A stretch of DNA of 64,000 nucleotides, taken from NCBI GenBank assembly GCA_017420755.1, contig JAFQOG010000016.1, forward strand, positions 29,371 through 93,370, read 5' to 3'. This stretch comes from Clostridia bacterium. GTDB lineage: Bacteria > Bacillota > Clostridia > Oscillospirales > CAG-272. Positions 9,794 to 17,929 of the stretch are shown piece after piece. Below the pieces are notes generated by a model, which worked only from the letters and a program-made list of their open reading frames with translations, was not told the DNA's origin and did no database searches. Each line of letters starts with the position of its first letter. The stretch's first letter is position 1. A program made the translations under genes and the position numbers.

Positions 9794-11998
9794 ATGGCAA
9801 TTATAAGAAACGATAATGACAAAACCTTTACGCTTTATACTAAAAACACAATGTATCAATTGAAAATAGACGAAATAGGTGCGCTCGTAAATACATATTA
9901 TGGCGCAAAAATGGACTATACAGATATGTACTATGCAGTTCGTCCCGAGTTTGGCGCATCATTTTCTCCAAATCTTGCCCAAACGAATGATAGTAGCTCT
10001 TGCCATTCCTTTAATCATATTCATAGCGAGCTACCGGTTGCAGGAATGGGCGATTTTCGTCTAACTACATTAGGCGTAAGAAACACAGATGGCTCTTATG
10101 GAGCAGACCCTAGATATTATGATGCAAAAATCGAGAATGGTAAGTATTCAATAAAGGGACTTCCTGCCTTTTATGGCGATGAAAGTGAGGCACAAACTCT
10201 TATAATTACATTAAAGGATAATGTTTATGACATATATTTCCACCTTTATTATGGAGTTTTTGAGGAATACGACCTTATCACTCGTAGTCTTGTTGTGGAA
10301 AATAAAACTAACGCCTCAATTCATCTTGAAAAGGCAATGTCAATGGCTCTAAATCTCCCCTGTGGCTCATACGATATGATGTATTTCCATGGAAGACACA
10401 TGAGAGAAAGAATACTTGAAAGAACAAGAATTAATCACGCCAAGGTATGCGTTGAAAGCGTTCGTGGCGCATCATCTCATATGCATAACCCCTTCGTTAT
10501 AGTTTGCGATAAAAACGCAACAGAGGATGCGGGCAGTGCATGGGGAATAGGACTTGTATATAGTGGAAACTTTGAAATATCCGCTATGAAAAATCTTCAA
10601 GAAAAAACCCGTGTTGTAGCTGGAATTAATCCCGAAAACTTCAATTTCGAGGTAGAGGCAGGAGCAACCTTTGAAACCCCCGAGGTTGCTATGGTATATA
10701 GCAAAAATGGCTTTGCAATCCTTTCAAATTGTTTCCACAAGGCAACAAGAAACAACCTCTGTCGTGGTAAATTCAAAAATGCGCGTCGTCCTGTCCTTAT
10801 CAATAGCTGGGAGGCTGTATATTTCAACTTCAATGCCGATAAGCTCGTAAGCATGGCAGAGGAGGCGAAGAAATTAGGCGTCGAGCTATTCGTTTTGGAC
10901 GATGGTTGGTTTGGCAAGCGCGATAATGACCATAGTGGTCTTGGTGACTGGACACCTAACGAGGAAAAGCTCCAGGGAACACTAAAATCTCTGTCCGAGA
11001 GAATAAATGAACTCGGAATGCAGTTTGGAATTTGGTTTGAGCCCGAGTGTATAAACCCTGATAGTGATTTGTATCGTGCTCATCCGGATTATGCGCTCGC
11101 AATGCCAAATAGAGAGCCACTCTTGTCAAGAAATCAATATGTTCTTGACCTATCAAGAGATGATGTAATTGAAAACATTTACAACCAATTAGTAAATGTA
11201 CTTGAAAACGCAAATATTTCATATGTAAAATGGGATTTCAACAGACATCTAACCGATGTTTATAGCGCTAAGCTCCCCGCGCACAAGCAGGGAGAGGTGT
11301 ATCACCGTCATATGCTAGGCGCATATAAGCTTTTGGAAAAGGTAACTCAGCGCTTCCCGAACATTCTATTTGAGAGCTGCTCGGGTGGTGGCGGACGCTT
11401 TGATTTTGGCTTGCTCCATTATATGCCACAGGCTTGGACAAGTGATAATACCGACGCAATTGACCGCCTGAAAATCCAATACGGCACCTCATTTGCGTAC
11501 CCCGTTTCTACAATGGGCGCTCATGTTTCTGTTTGTCCTAACCATGGAAACGCAAGAATAACACCTCTAAAAACAAGAGGAAATGTGGCTTATTTTGGCA
11601 CATATGGTCTTGAGCTTGATGTTAGCAAGATGACAGAAGAGGAAAAAGAAGAAATCAAGCGTCAAATAGTAGAGTTTAAAAAATACTATGACCTAATTCA
11701 ATATGGTGATTATTATAGACTTATCGCCCCATTTCCAGATGAGGAAAGCCTGTTTTGCGCATGGGAAACAGTCAAGGACGATGGCTCAGAGGCACTTGTG
11801 TGCGTAGTTCGTTATGAAACGGATTGCTGTACTGCACCCGAATTTGTCAAGGTTAAGGGACTAAAGCCAAACCAACTGTATAGAATAAATGGTAGCGAAA
11901 AAACCTATCTTGGCTCAGCTCTAATGAATATCGGCTTCTTGATTGAATATAATTTCATATCATATCCATCTAATCTATATCACATTACGCAAGCGTAA
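9794..11998 (+). CDS. Alpha-galactosidase, GH36
   Basis: Retaining exo-alpha-galactosidase releasing galactose from raffinose-type oligosaccharides or galactomannan side chains. The start is the ATG at 9794 behind GGAG at 9784-9787. The 734 residues have the GH36 order: N-terminal beta-supersandwich, (beta/alpha)8 barrel from about residue 320, C-terminal beta domain. The nucleophile is the Asp of Y-V-K-W-D-F-N-R (about D481), and the acid/base Asp lies in S-D-N-T-D-A (550-555). G-I-W-F-E-P-E and the C-S-G-G-G-G-R-F-D segment are further family signatures. No signal peptide, so it acts on imported sugars. It has its own promoter and no linked transporter. Confidence 0.93.
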   Translation: MAIIRNDNDKTFTLYTKNTMYQLKIDEIGALVNTYYGAKMDYTDMYYAVRPEFGASFSPNLAQTNDSSSCHSFNHIHSELPVAGMGDFRLTTLGVRNTDGSYGADPRYYDAKIENGKYSIKGLPAFYGDESEAQTLIITLKDNVYDIYFHLYYGVFEEYDLITRSLVVENKTNASIHLEKAMSMALNLPCGSYDMMYFHGRHMRERILERTRINHAKVCVESVRGASSHMHNPFVIVCDKNATEDAGSAWGIGLVYSGNFEISAMKNLQEKTRVVAGINPENFNFEVEAGATFETPEVAMVYSKNGFAILSNCFHKATRNNLCRGKFKNARRPVLINSWEAVYFNFNADKLVSMAEEAKKLGVELFVLDDGWFGKRDNDHSGLGDWTPNEEKLQGTLKSLSERINELGMQFGIWFEPECINPDSDLYRAHPDYALAMPNREPLLSRNQYVLDLSRDDVIENIYNQLVNVLENANISYVKWDFNRHLTDVYSAKLPAHKQGEVYHRHMLGAYKLLEKVTQRFPNILFESCSGGGGRFDFGLLHYMPQAWTSDNTDAIDRLKIQYGTSFAYPVSTMGAHVSVCPNHGNARITPLKTRGNVAYFGTYGLELDVSKMTEEEKEEIKRQIVEFKKYYDLIQYGDYYRLIAPFPDEESLFCAWETVKDDGSEALVCVVRYETDCCTAPEFVKVKGLKPNQLYRINGSEKTYLGSALMNIGFLIEYNFISYPSNLYHITQA

Positions 11999-12002
11999 AA
12001 AA

Positions 12003-12032
12003 ATGCGCACCTGTATCTAAACAGGTGCGCTC
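12003..12032 (-). terminator. Terminator between alpha-galactosidase gene and hprK
   Basis: A 10-bp stem GCGCACCTGT/ACAGGTGCGC with a 6-base loop. The T run is good only on the minus strand, so it mainly ends hprK; it may act weakly for the convergent gene. Confidence 0.75.
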
Positions 12033-12040
12033 TTGTTAAA

Positions 12041-12997
12041 TTAATTAGGAGAGTCAGCTCCAAATTCAGCCTCAAGCTGCTTGTTGAACTCCTCGGCGGT
12101 GTTATATCCCATCTTTTTAAGACGGAAATTCATAGCTGCGATTTCAATAATCGCTGCAATATTACGACCACTCGCAACAGGAACAGTAATAGAAGGAACC
12201 TTTATTCCCAAAATCTCGGTGTACTCATTTTCAAGACCCATTCGGTCATAGTTTTTGCCTTCAATCCAATTTTCAAGCTCAATTACAAGCTCAATTTTTT
12301 CAGTTTCCTTAACAGCTCCCATACCGAATATGCGTCTAACATCAATGATGCCAATTCCACGAAGCTCCATATAGTAGCGAATGATTTTAGGAGCTCGTCC
12401 AACTAGAGTTTTTTCGGAAACCCTGCTTATCTCAACTGCGTCATCAGCTATAAGACGGTGACCGCGCTTGATAAGCTCAATTGCGGTTTCGCTCTTACCA
12501 ATACCGCTATCACCCAAAATAAGAACACCCTCACCATAAACCTCAACCAAAACTCCGTGACGAGTAATTCTTGGCGCAAGATGAACATTAAGAGAAGAAA
12601 TAATGCTGGAAATAAATGAGCTTGTGTGCATCTTAGTTCTTAAAACGGGAATATGATATTCCTTTGCAAGCTCAGTAATCTCGGGGAACGGATCTATATT
12701 TCTTGTTATAATTATGCAAACAGGATTTTTAGCAAGAAAATCTCCAACCCTTTTAACTCTTTCGTTAGGAGATAATTTGCTAAGATAAATTGATTCAACG
12801 CGTCCAATAATTTGAATTCTTTGAGGGTCAAAATATTCAAAAAAACCAGCCAAGGGAAGACCGGGACGAATTACATCGGCGTGTGTGATCATAACACTAT
12901 CAATGTTATCGGGCGCGTAAAGCGTTTCAAGGCTGAATTCCTCTATTAATTGAGTTAGAGGAACAGAGTACTTATTGTGATGGGCTATATTATCCAT
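12041..12997 (-). CDS. hprK: HPr kinase/phosphorylase
   Basis: Bifunctional enzyme that phosphorylates and dephosphorylates Ser46 of HPr (and Crh), setting carbon catabolite repression in Bacillota. The start is the ATG at 12997 with GAGG upstream, giving 318 residues. An N-terminal receiver-like domain spans about 1-130. The C-terminal domain has Walker A G-D-S-G-I-G-K-S, the following Asp pair (A-D-D-A-V) and the family signature M-E-L-R-G-I-G-I-I-D-V. It is a single gene with its own promoter, divergent from an unknown gene; lgt and ppaX, the classical Bacillus neighbours, are absent here. Confidence 0.95.
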   Translation of the reverse strand: MDNIAHHNKYSVPLTQLIEEFSLETLYAPDNIDSVMITHADVIRPGLPLAGFFEYFDPQRIQIIGRVESIYLSKLSPNERVKRVGDFLAKNPVCIIITRNIDPFPEITELAKEYHIPVLRTKMHTSSFISSIISSLNVHLAPRITRHGVLVEVYGEGVLILGDSGIGKSETAIELIKRGHRLIADDAVEISRVSEKTLVGRAPKIIRYYMELRGIGIIDVRRIFGMGAVKETEKIELVIELENWIEGKNYDRMGLENEYTEILGIKVPSITVPVASGRNIAAIIEIAAMNFRLKKMGYNTAEEFNKQLEAEFGADSPN

Positions 12998-13039
12998 AAT
13001 TAACCTCGTTTTATAGCTTTTAAAAATACTTATATAAAG

Positions 13040-13068
13040 ATTGTAACACATAAAAAACAAAATTTCAA
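13040..13068 (-). promoter_or_regulatory. Promoter for hprK
   Basis: On the minus strand: TTGAAA (13063-13068), 17-base spacer, TACAAT (13040-13045), extended TG before the -10. The leader is about 40 bases. Confidence 0.6.
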
Positions 13069-13086
13069 TAAATTAAGGAGAAAATA

Positions 13087-13935
13087 ATGGTAGTTATTGA
13101 AAATAGGACATCTCCAACAATCATAATAAATGTAAATGGACGAGTGCTAGAGCTAAAAAATATACCGCAAGAGGCGTTTAGCCTGTTGCGAATCGGTGAG
13201 GATGTATTTGAATTAATAGATGCAAACGCTCTTAGAAAGCTTTCAATGTATTCCTCGAAAATTGAGCTTATAAAAACAAAGCTGGAAAAATATCCATACG
13301 CCCTTGCTCGAGTAAGAGGTAAGGGTAACGGAAAGCATATAAAAATAGTTCTCTTAGACGAGGTGGCAATTAAAAGCAATCAAATTGAGAGTGTTGAAGG
13401 TGCACTAGCGATGTACGCTTCACAAATGAAAGCGAAATCAAACATATGTAGCAATGCTTTGAAGGTTATAGAAGACATATTTACCAAAATCAGAGAAGAA
13501 AGAAAAATGCTAGTTGGAGCTAGTCTTGAGCTAAATTCCTCAAAAGAGGTGTTTCTTAAAATAGATGAGCCAAGCTTGTGCCTGCTACTTAGCTTGACTA
13601 TCTCAAGCCTTGCCGAAATAGGCAATAATAATCTTGAAATAAGTGTTGATGAAAATGGTATAATTAAGCTTAGTGCCACAACTAAGGAGACTCTCTATGT
13701 AAACGATATTGATGGCATATTGAAGAAATATCCACATCTAATTGCCAAAGTAGTGCTAATTGAGGATATTTGTGAAAACGAGGCAATAGAAATTAAGACG
13801 ATGGCAACAATTCATAATGCCATAATAGAATATAAAATTCCTGTTGGAAGCCATGGCGAGCGCTATGTTAAAAACGACTATACTCAAGATAATGATATTA
13901 TAAAATGGGCACTTGAGCTTGCGTCATTATTATAA
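13087..13935 (+). CDS. Unknown protein, possibly with a degenerate histidine-kinase-like ATPase fold
   Basis: Not recognised. A soluble protein of 282 residues with a clear ribosome site (AAGGAG) and no signal peptide or membrane segment. The first 100 residues mix beta and helical stretches. Residues about 115-145 look like one helix carrying R-E-E-R-K. The stretch D-E-P-S-L-C-L-L-L-S-L-T-I-S-S-L-A-E-I-G (about 158-177), followed by two beta strands, recalls the N-box helix of GHKL ATPases, but the G-boxes and an obvious phosphoacceptor His are not visible. It is transcribed divergently from hprK and ends at a shared bidirectional terminator. The fold suggestion is weak. Confidence 0.6.
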   Translation: MVVIENRTSPTIIINVNGRVLELKNIPQEAFSLLRIGEDVFELIDANALRKLSMYSSKIELIKTKLEKYPYALARVRGKGNGKHIKIVLLDEVAIKSNQIESVEGALAMYASQMKAKSNICSNALKVIEDIFTKIREERKMLVGASLELNSSKEVFLKIDEPSLCLLLSLTISSLAEIGNNNLEISVDENGIIKLSATTKETLYVNDIDGILKKYPHLIAKVVLIEDICENEAIEIKTMATIHNAIIEYKIPVGSHGERYVKNDYTQDNDIIKWALELASLL

Positions 13936-13951
13936 ACAATTAAAAACGGTT

Positions 13952-13979
13952 AAAAAAGAGGCATTTCTGCCTCTTTTTT
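13952..13979. terminator. Bidirectional terminator between convergent genes
   Basis: AAAAAAGAGGCA, loop TTTC, TGCCTCTTTTTT: A run and T run on opposite sides serve both the plus-strand unknown gene and the minus-strand three-gene operon. Confidence 0.85.
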
Positions 13980-14406
13980 AGCTTAACAATAAAATAGCAA
14001 GAAGAAAAACTATATCGTTATTTTTCTCATCTCCATCGGTCATAAGTAGAATAATTAAAGCAAGAATTAAAAGCTGATCCTTATCAAGAGAGCGAAAAAG
14101 CTTTTCTATAAAAGGCTCATTATTGACATCGCTTGCGGTGTCTTCTTCCGAAAATATCTCTTGTGGCTCGTTTGGCGTAAGCACCTCAACTATATCATTT
14201 AATGGATTTTCCTGTGCGATAAAATCCTGCTCATCATAAAGCTCCTCCGGTTCTGCATTTTGCGATACGAATGTAGGAGAGTGAGCGTGCCGTGTAGCAC
14301 CACCCACCTCGCCACGATGTGTTTTTGTTTGAGGCTCACTTGCGGGCGAAAACCTACTTCCGCTATAATTTTGTGGTATAGAAAAGCCTGAATATTTACT
14401 ATACAT
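13978..14406 (-). CDS. Small unknown protein with hydrophobic C-terminus
   Basis: Not recognised by name; 142 residues. The N-terminal 60 residues are polar, Ser/Pro/His-rich and probably disordered. An acidic middle follows (about 60-100), then a C-terminal pair of hydrophobic stretches, L-L-I-L-A-L-I-I-L-L-M and I-V-F-L-L-A-I-L-L-L-S, separated by a short Asp/Glu/Asn turn. This ending resembles a short Clostridia protein motif I recall from unannotated proteins. It is the last gene of a three-gene operon; its start lies 2 bases past the previous stop. Confidence 0.65.
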   Translation of the reverse strand: MYSKYSGFSIPQNYSGSRFSPASEPQTKTHRGEVGGATRHAHSPTFVSQNAEPEELYDEQDFIAQENPLNDIVEVLTPNEPQEIFSEEDTASDVNNEPFIEKLFRSLDKDQLLILALIILLMTDGDEKNNDIVFLLAILLLS

Positions 14407-14408
14407 AT

Positions 14409-14789
14409 CTACCTCACAAGCTTCATAATTTGAGTAATCTTTTCAATTTTGAGTATGCTATCAATCATTTGCGACCTCTTTTCGCTAAGATAAGGCTTTA
14501 AGGCGCAAAGCAAGGCGGAGCTTCGAGAAATGCTTGATAAAAGCACCTCTAAGCCACTAGCTCCTTCGCTTGAAGCTTCATCAGCCTCGATCGTAGCATC
14601 TTCTAATGGGGAGTCCGCTGTATCGTCACCATTACCCACACCCATAGTAGATGATAAAAGGCCTATAACATCGGGAAGTGACGCATTCGCATCTCCATCG
14701 TGAGAGCTTAAAATCCCCGATATTTTGTTCATTAAATCATCGTTTTCTAGGATTGACGAAAGCGCCCCTTCAAGCTTTAGCTCACTCAT
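14409..14789 (-). CDS. Small acidic unknown protein (operon gene 2)
   Basis: Not recognised; 126 residues, soluble, acidic. N-terminal segment with S-E-L-K-L-E-G-A-L-S-S-I-L-E-N-D-D-L-M-N, a Gly/Asp/Glu-rich central spacer (about 45-80), and a C-terminal helical part (L-L-C-A-L-K-P-Y-L-S-E-K-R) ending in basic residues. Its ATG overlaps the stop of the preceding gene by 4 bases (ATGA), implying translational coupling. From memory, protein pairs with such A-L-K-P-Y-L endings occur side by side in many Clostridia without assigned function. Confidence 0.65.
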   Translation of the reverse strand: MSELKLEGALSSILENDDLMNKISGILSSHDGDANASLPDVIGLLSSTMGVGNGDDTADSPLEDATIEADEASSEGASGLEVLLSSISRSSALLCALKPYLSEKRSQMIDSILKIEKITQIMKLVR

Positions 14790-15007
14790 TTTTTGCCACC
14801 CTTGCCACTAAGAAGAGCAGTAACTCTTTCAATGTCTGCATCAGTTAAATTTGATAAAATTTCTCGTAGCTTGGTCATATCCTCGGGTCTCTTTATGTCC
14901 TTTAACGCATCAGTGCCGGAGCGAGAAATCGCAAGCTTGATCGTGCTCCAAAGACGATCATCATTCATTTTTAAAATCATATTAATTGTGTTTTTATCTA
15001 TTTTCAT
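14786..15007 (-). CDS. Small unknown protein (operon gene 1)
   Basis: A 73-residue soluble protein beginning M-K-I-D-K-N-T-I-N-M-I-L-K-M-N-D-D-R-L-W. The start is the ATG at 15007, which has an AGGGGGTGT ribosome site 4 bases upstream; an ORF start at 15058 would ignore it. The helical sequence, with L-x-D-A-D-I-E-R-V-T-A-L-L near the end, resembles a recurrent, uncharacterised Clostridia family. First gene of the three-gene unit running down to 13978. No catalytic residues stand out. Confidence 0.65.
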   Translation of the reverse strand: MKIDKNTINMILKMNDDRLWSTIKLAISRSGTDALKDIKRPEDMTKLREILSNLTDADIERVTALLSGKGGKK

Positions 15008-15051
15008 AATTACACCCCCTTGCCTTACCATTTTATGCTTGCTATCAAGAC

Positions 15052-15080
15052 TTGACACTCCCTTAAAGCTGTGATAAAAT
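15052..15080 (+). promoter_or_regulatory. Promoter for phosphoesterase gene
   Basis: TTGACA (15052-15057), 17-base spacer, TAAAAT (15075-15080), extended TG. The start codon at 15111 lies about 30 bases downstream with AAGGAG between. Confidence 0.7.
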
Positions 15081-15110
15081 AATACATAGAATTAAATAAG
15101 GAGAAATTCA

Positions 15111-15587
15111 ATGAAAATATTAGTTTTTTCCGACTCTCACGGGAATTTTAAGGCGATAAATGACGCATTAGAGCTTCATCATGGAGAAGCCGATCTCGTT
15201 ATATTTTTAGGAGATGGCGCAAGAGATATTTCTTTAATTGAAGAAAAATATCCGTCACTTGCTATCTTTAAAGTCAAGGGCAATTGCGATTTCATGTGCG
15301 AGCATCCAACAAAATCAATCTTGAACCTAGATGGAGTGAGAATATTAGTAACTCACGGTCACGAATATGATGTAAAATACTCGCTTAATAAAATAATGTA
15401 CACAGGCTTTGAAAACGAGCTTGACGCGGTGCTTTTCGGTCACACTCACCAGCCACTTGATACAGTAGAAAGGCTAAACGAGCGCTCGCTTAGGCTTTTT
15501 AACCCCGGTAGCATTGGCATGGGAAAAACCTATGGAGTGATAGATATAATCAATGGAGTGCTAATTACGAATATAGCGCGCCTATAA
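15111..15587 (+). CDS. YfcE/MJ0936-type metallophosphoesterase
   Basis: Small cytoplasmic calcineurin-like phosphodiesterase, 158 residues. All metal-binding motifs are present: D-S-H-G-N (8-12), G-D-G-A (about 35-38), G-N-C-D (about 62-65), H-G-H-E (about 82-85) and G-H-T-H (about 108-111). Family members hydrolyse phosphodiesters using two metal ions such as Mn; the physiological substrate is not predictable. It is a single gene with a strong promoter, divergent from the three-gene unknown operon. In many Bacillota a homologue sits next to rph and the inosine triphosphatase gene; that context is absent here. Confidence 0.85.
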   Translation: MKILVFSDSHGNFKAINDALELHHGEADLVIFLGDGARDISLIEEKYPSLAIFKVKGNCDFMCEHPTKSILNLDGVRILVTHGHEYDVKYSLNKIMYTGFENELDAVLFGHTHQPLDTVERLNERSLRLFNPGSIGMGKTYGVIDIINGVLITNIARL

Positions 15588-15632
15588 TGCATAAAAATGT
15601 GTAAAAACCATGCCAAAAAACACAAAAAGGTG

Positions 15633-15661
15633 TTGCATTTAATGCACGCATGTGATACAAT
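15633..15661 (+). promoter_or_regulatory. Promoter for dehydrogenase/isomerase operon
   Basis: TTGCAT (15633-15638), 17-base spacer, TACAAT (15656-15661), with TG before the -10. The -35 is overlapped by an inverted repeat, annotated separately. Confidence 0.55.
15634..15646. promoter_or_regulatory. Candidate operator: 6-1-6 inverted repeat
   Basis: TGCATT-T-AATGCA is a perfect inverted repeat with a 1-base centre that covers the -35 element of the promoter for the Gfo/Idh/MocA operon. Binding here would block RNA polymerase. The regulator is unknown and not encoded nearby. Confidence 0.4.
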
Positions 15662-15700
15662 TAATATAAACAAATATATTATTTTATGGAGGATTCCAAA

Positions 15701-16795
15701 ATGCAAAAGAAATTAAGAATTGGTATTATCGGTTGTGGAGGTATTGCTAATGGTAAGCATATGCCATCACTTAAAAAACAGCCCGAGGTTGAAATGGTTG
15801 CTTTCTGTGACTTGATTGAGGAAAGAGCTACTGAGGCTGCAAAAAGATATGGTACACCAGACGCAAAGGTTTATACTGATTACAGAGAGCTACTAAAGGA
15901 CACAACAATTGATGTTGTTCATGTATGTACTCCAAATATCAGCCATAGCTTCATCACAGTTGACGCTCTTGAGGCTGGTAAGCATGTAATGTGCGAAAAG
16001 CCAATGGCTATAAACGCAGCAGAGGCTAAGAAGATGGTTGACGCTGCAAAGAGAACAGGTAAGCTACTCACAATTGGCTACCAAAACAGACAAAGACTTG
16101 ACTCTAAGTATCTTAAGGCAGAGGCAGAGGCTGGCGTATTCGGCGATATTTACTACGCTAAGGCAACAGCTCTTCGTCGTCGTGCAGTTCCTACATGGGG
16201 CGTATTCATTAAGGAAGAGGAGCAGGGTGGCGGTCCACTTATCGATATCGGTACACACGCTCTTGACCTAACTCTTTGGACAATGGACAACTACAAGCCA
16301 AAATACTGTGTAGGCACTACATATCATAAGCTTAACAACCAAACCGAGAGCGCAAATGTATTCGGTCAATGGAAGCCGGAGGAATTCACAGTTGAGGATA
16401 GCGCATTCGGCTTTATCGTTATGGAAAATGGCGCAACAATCGTTCTCGAGTCCTCATGGGCTATCAACATGACAGAAACCAAGGAGGCTTGCACCACAAT
16501 TTGTGGTACAGAGGCTGGCGCTAAGATGGTTGATCAAGGCATACTTGAAATCAATGGCGTTAAGCATAACACAATGTACGAAACTCGTCCAAACCTTGAT
16601 GGTAAGGGCGTTGCATTCTACGATGCAGGCTCGTATGATGCAGGCGCAGAGGAAGCAAAGCAATGGATTCAAGCAATCCTTAATGGCACACAGCCAACCG
16701 TTCTTCCTGAGCAAGCATATTGCGTAACTCAAATTCTTGAGGGTATCTATAAGTCAGCAGAAACAGGAAAGCCCTTCTACTTTGAAAATAATTAA
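15701..16795 (+). CDS. Gfo/Idh/MocA family NAD(P)-dependent oxidoreductase
   Basis: Cytoplasmic sugar or polyol dehydrogenase, 364 residues from the ATG at 15701; an in-frame ATG at 15686 lies on the GGAGG ribosome site. The N-terminal Rossmann domain has G-I-I-G-C-G-G-I-A (about residues 8-16) and the family catalytic Lys in C-E-K-P-M-A (about 96-101). The C-terminal alpha/beta domain contains the D-I-G-T-H-A-L-D segment that supplies the catalytic His/Asp. It is followed 11 bases later by a TIM-barrel isomerase, the classic pairing in inositol, sugar-acid and glycoside oxidation-isomerisation pathways. Substrate not predictable. Confidence 0.9.
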   Translation: MQKKLRIGIIGCGGIANGKHMPSLKKQPEVEMVAFCDLIEERATEAAKRYGTPDAKVYTDYRELLKDTTIDVVHVCTPNISHSFITVDALEAGKHVMCEKPMAINAAEAKKMVDAAKRTGKLLTIGYQNRQRLDSKYLKAEAEAGVFGDIYYAKATALRRRAVPTWGVFIKEEEQGGGPLIDIGTHALDLTLWTMDNYKPKYCVGTTYHKLNNQTESANVFGQWKPEEFTVEDSAFGFIVMENGATIVLESSWAINMTETKEACTTICGTEAGAKMVDQGILEINGVKHNTMYETRPNLDGKGVAFYDAGSYDAGAEEAKQWIQAILNGTQPTVLPEQAYCVTQILEGIYKSAETGKPFYFENN

Positions 16796-16806
16796 GGAGC
16801 ACTCAA

Positions 16807-17772
16807 ATGAAATTAAGCGTTCTTGCAAACCTTTATGGCAACTTGCCTCTTGATAAGGCACTTGAAAAAATTACATCTCTTGGTGTTCATACCGTAGAGA
16901 TTGGAGCAGGCGGTTATCCCGGAAAGGATCACTGTAACCCTGCTGAGCTTCTTTCCGACGAGAAAAAGCTCGCTGAATTTGTTGCAACCTTCAAAAAATA
17001 CGATGTTGAAATCTGCGCGCTCGCTTGTCACGGAAACCCAATTCATCCTGACAAGGCTATTGCAAAGCAGTTCCACGACGATATGGTAAATGCAATTCTT
17101 CTCGCTGAAAAGATCGGCGTTGATACCATCGTTGGATTTTCCGGCTGTCCCGGCTCAGATCCTGATGCAAAGCGTCCTTCATGGGTAACCTGCCCTTGGC
17201 CTGACGATTTCCTTGCAACCCTTGAATATCAATGGGAAATTATGATTGCTTATTGGAAGGAAATGACAGCATTCGCAAAGGCTCACGGCGTTACAAAGAT
17301 TGCTCTTGAAATGCACCCGGGCTTCTGCGTATATAACCCCGAAACCCTCTTGAAGCTTCGTAAAGAGGTTGGCGATGTTATCGGTGCAAACCTTGACCCA
17401 TCACACCTAATTTGGCAAGGAATTAACCCTGTTATTGCTGCTCGCAATCTCGCTGGCGCTATCTATCATGTACACGCAAAGGATACAAGAATAGATAACT
17501 TCAATACCGAGGCAAATGGCGTGCTTGATACAAAGCACTATGGCGACGAAATTAACAGAGCTTGGATATTCCGTACCGTTGGCTATGGTCATGGTGAGGA
17601 TTATTGGAGAGATTTCGTTTCAGCACTTCGCCTAGTAGGCTATGACAAGGTTCTCTCAATCGAGCATGAGGATAGCCTCATGACAACCGACGAGGGTCTG
17701 TGCAAGGCTATCGAGGTTCTTAATAGAGTAATGATTAAGGAAGAAAAGCCCTGTGGAATGCGTTGGGCATAA
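16807..17772 (+). CDS. Sugar phosphate isomerase/epimerase (IolE-like TIM barrel)
   Basis: Xylose-isomerase-like (beta/alpha)8 protein of 321 residues. Metal-binding residues typical of the family are visible: Glu in A-L-E-M-H-P-G-F (about 162), Asp/His in N-L-D-P-S-H (about 198-202), His in Y-H-V-H-A-K-D (about 222-226) and a C-terminal Glu in S-I-E-H-E-D. Family members isomerise or epimerise keto-sugars or dehydrate inosose. It lies in one operon with the Gfo/Idh/MocA dehydrogenase, suggesting it acts on that enzyme's keto product or supplies its substrate. Two terminators follow. No transporter or kinase is linked. Confidence 0.88.
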   Translation: MKLSVLANLYGNLPLDKALEKITSLGVHTVEIGAGGYPGKDHCNPAELLSDEKKLAEFVATFKKYDVEICALACHGNPIHPDKAIAKQFHDDMVNAILLAEKIGVDTIVGFSGCPGSDPDAKRPSWVTCPWPDDFLATLEYQWEIMIAYWKEMTAFAKAHGVTKIALEMHPGFCVYNPETLLKLRKEVGDVIGANLDPSHLIWQGINPVIAARNLAGAIYHVHAKDTRIDNFNTEANGVLDTKHYGDEINRAWIFRTVGYGHGEDYWRDFVSALRLVGYDKVLSIEHEDSLMTTDEGLCKAIEVLNRVMIKEEKPCGMRWA

Positions 17773-17782
17773 TTAAAGCTAA

Positions 17783-17814
17783 AAAAGCCTCTTGCACTCA
17801 CAAGAGGCTTTTTG
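17783..17814 (+). terminator. Terminator after isomerase gene
   Basis: AAAGCCTCTTG / CAAGAGGCTTT stem, 6-base loop, short T tract. Confidence 0.8.
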
Positions 17815-17865
17815 ATAAAAGTAACTAAAAATTTAAAAATTGTTAAATTTAAAAATTCAAATAAT

Positions 17866-17901
17866 ATCAAAAAAGCGGTTTGTTAAAACCGCTTTTTTGA
17901 T
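17866..17901. terminator. Bidirectional terminator between convergent units
   Basis: A long perfect hairpin (ATCAAAAAAGCGGTTT and its complement, loop TGTT) with A and T runs inside the stem. It serves the minus-strand SpoIIQ-like gene and backs up the isomerase terminator. Confidence 0.8.
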
Positions 17902-17929
17902 TTAAGGTAACTAAAAATGGCTTACTTTT

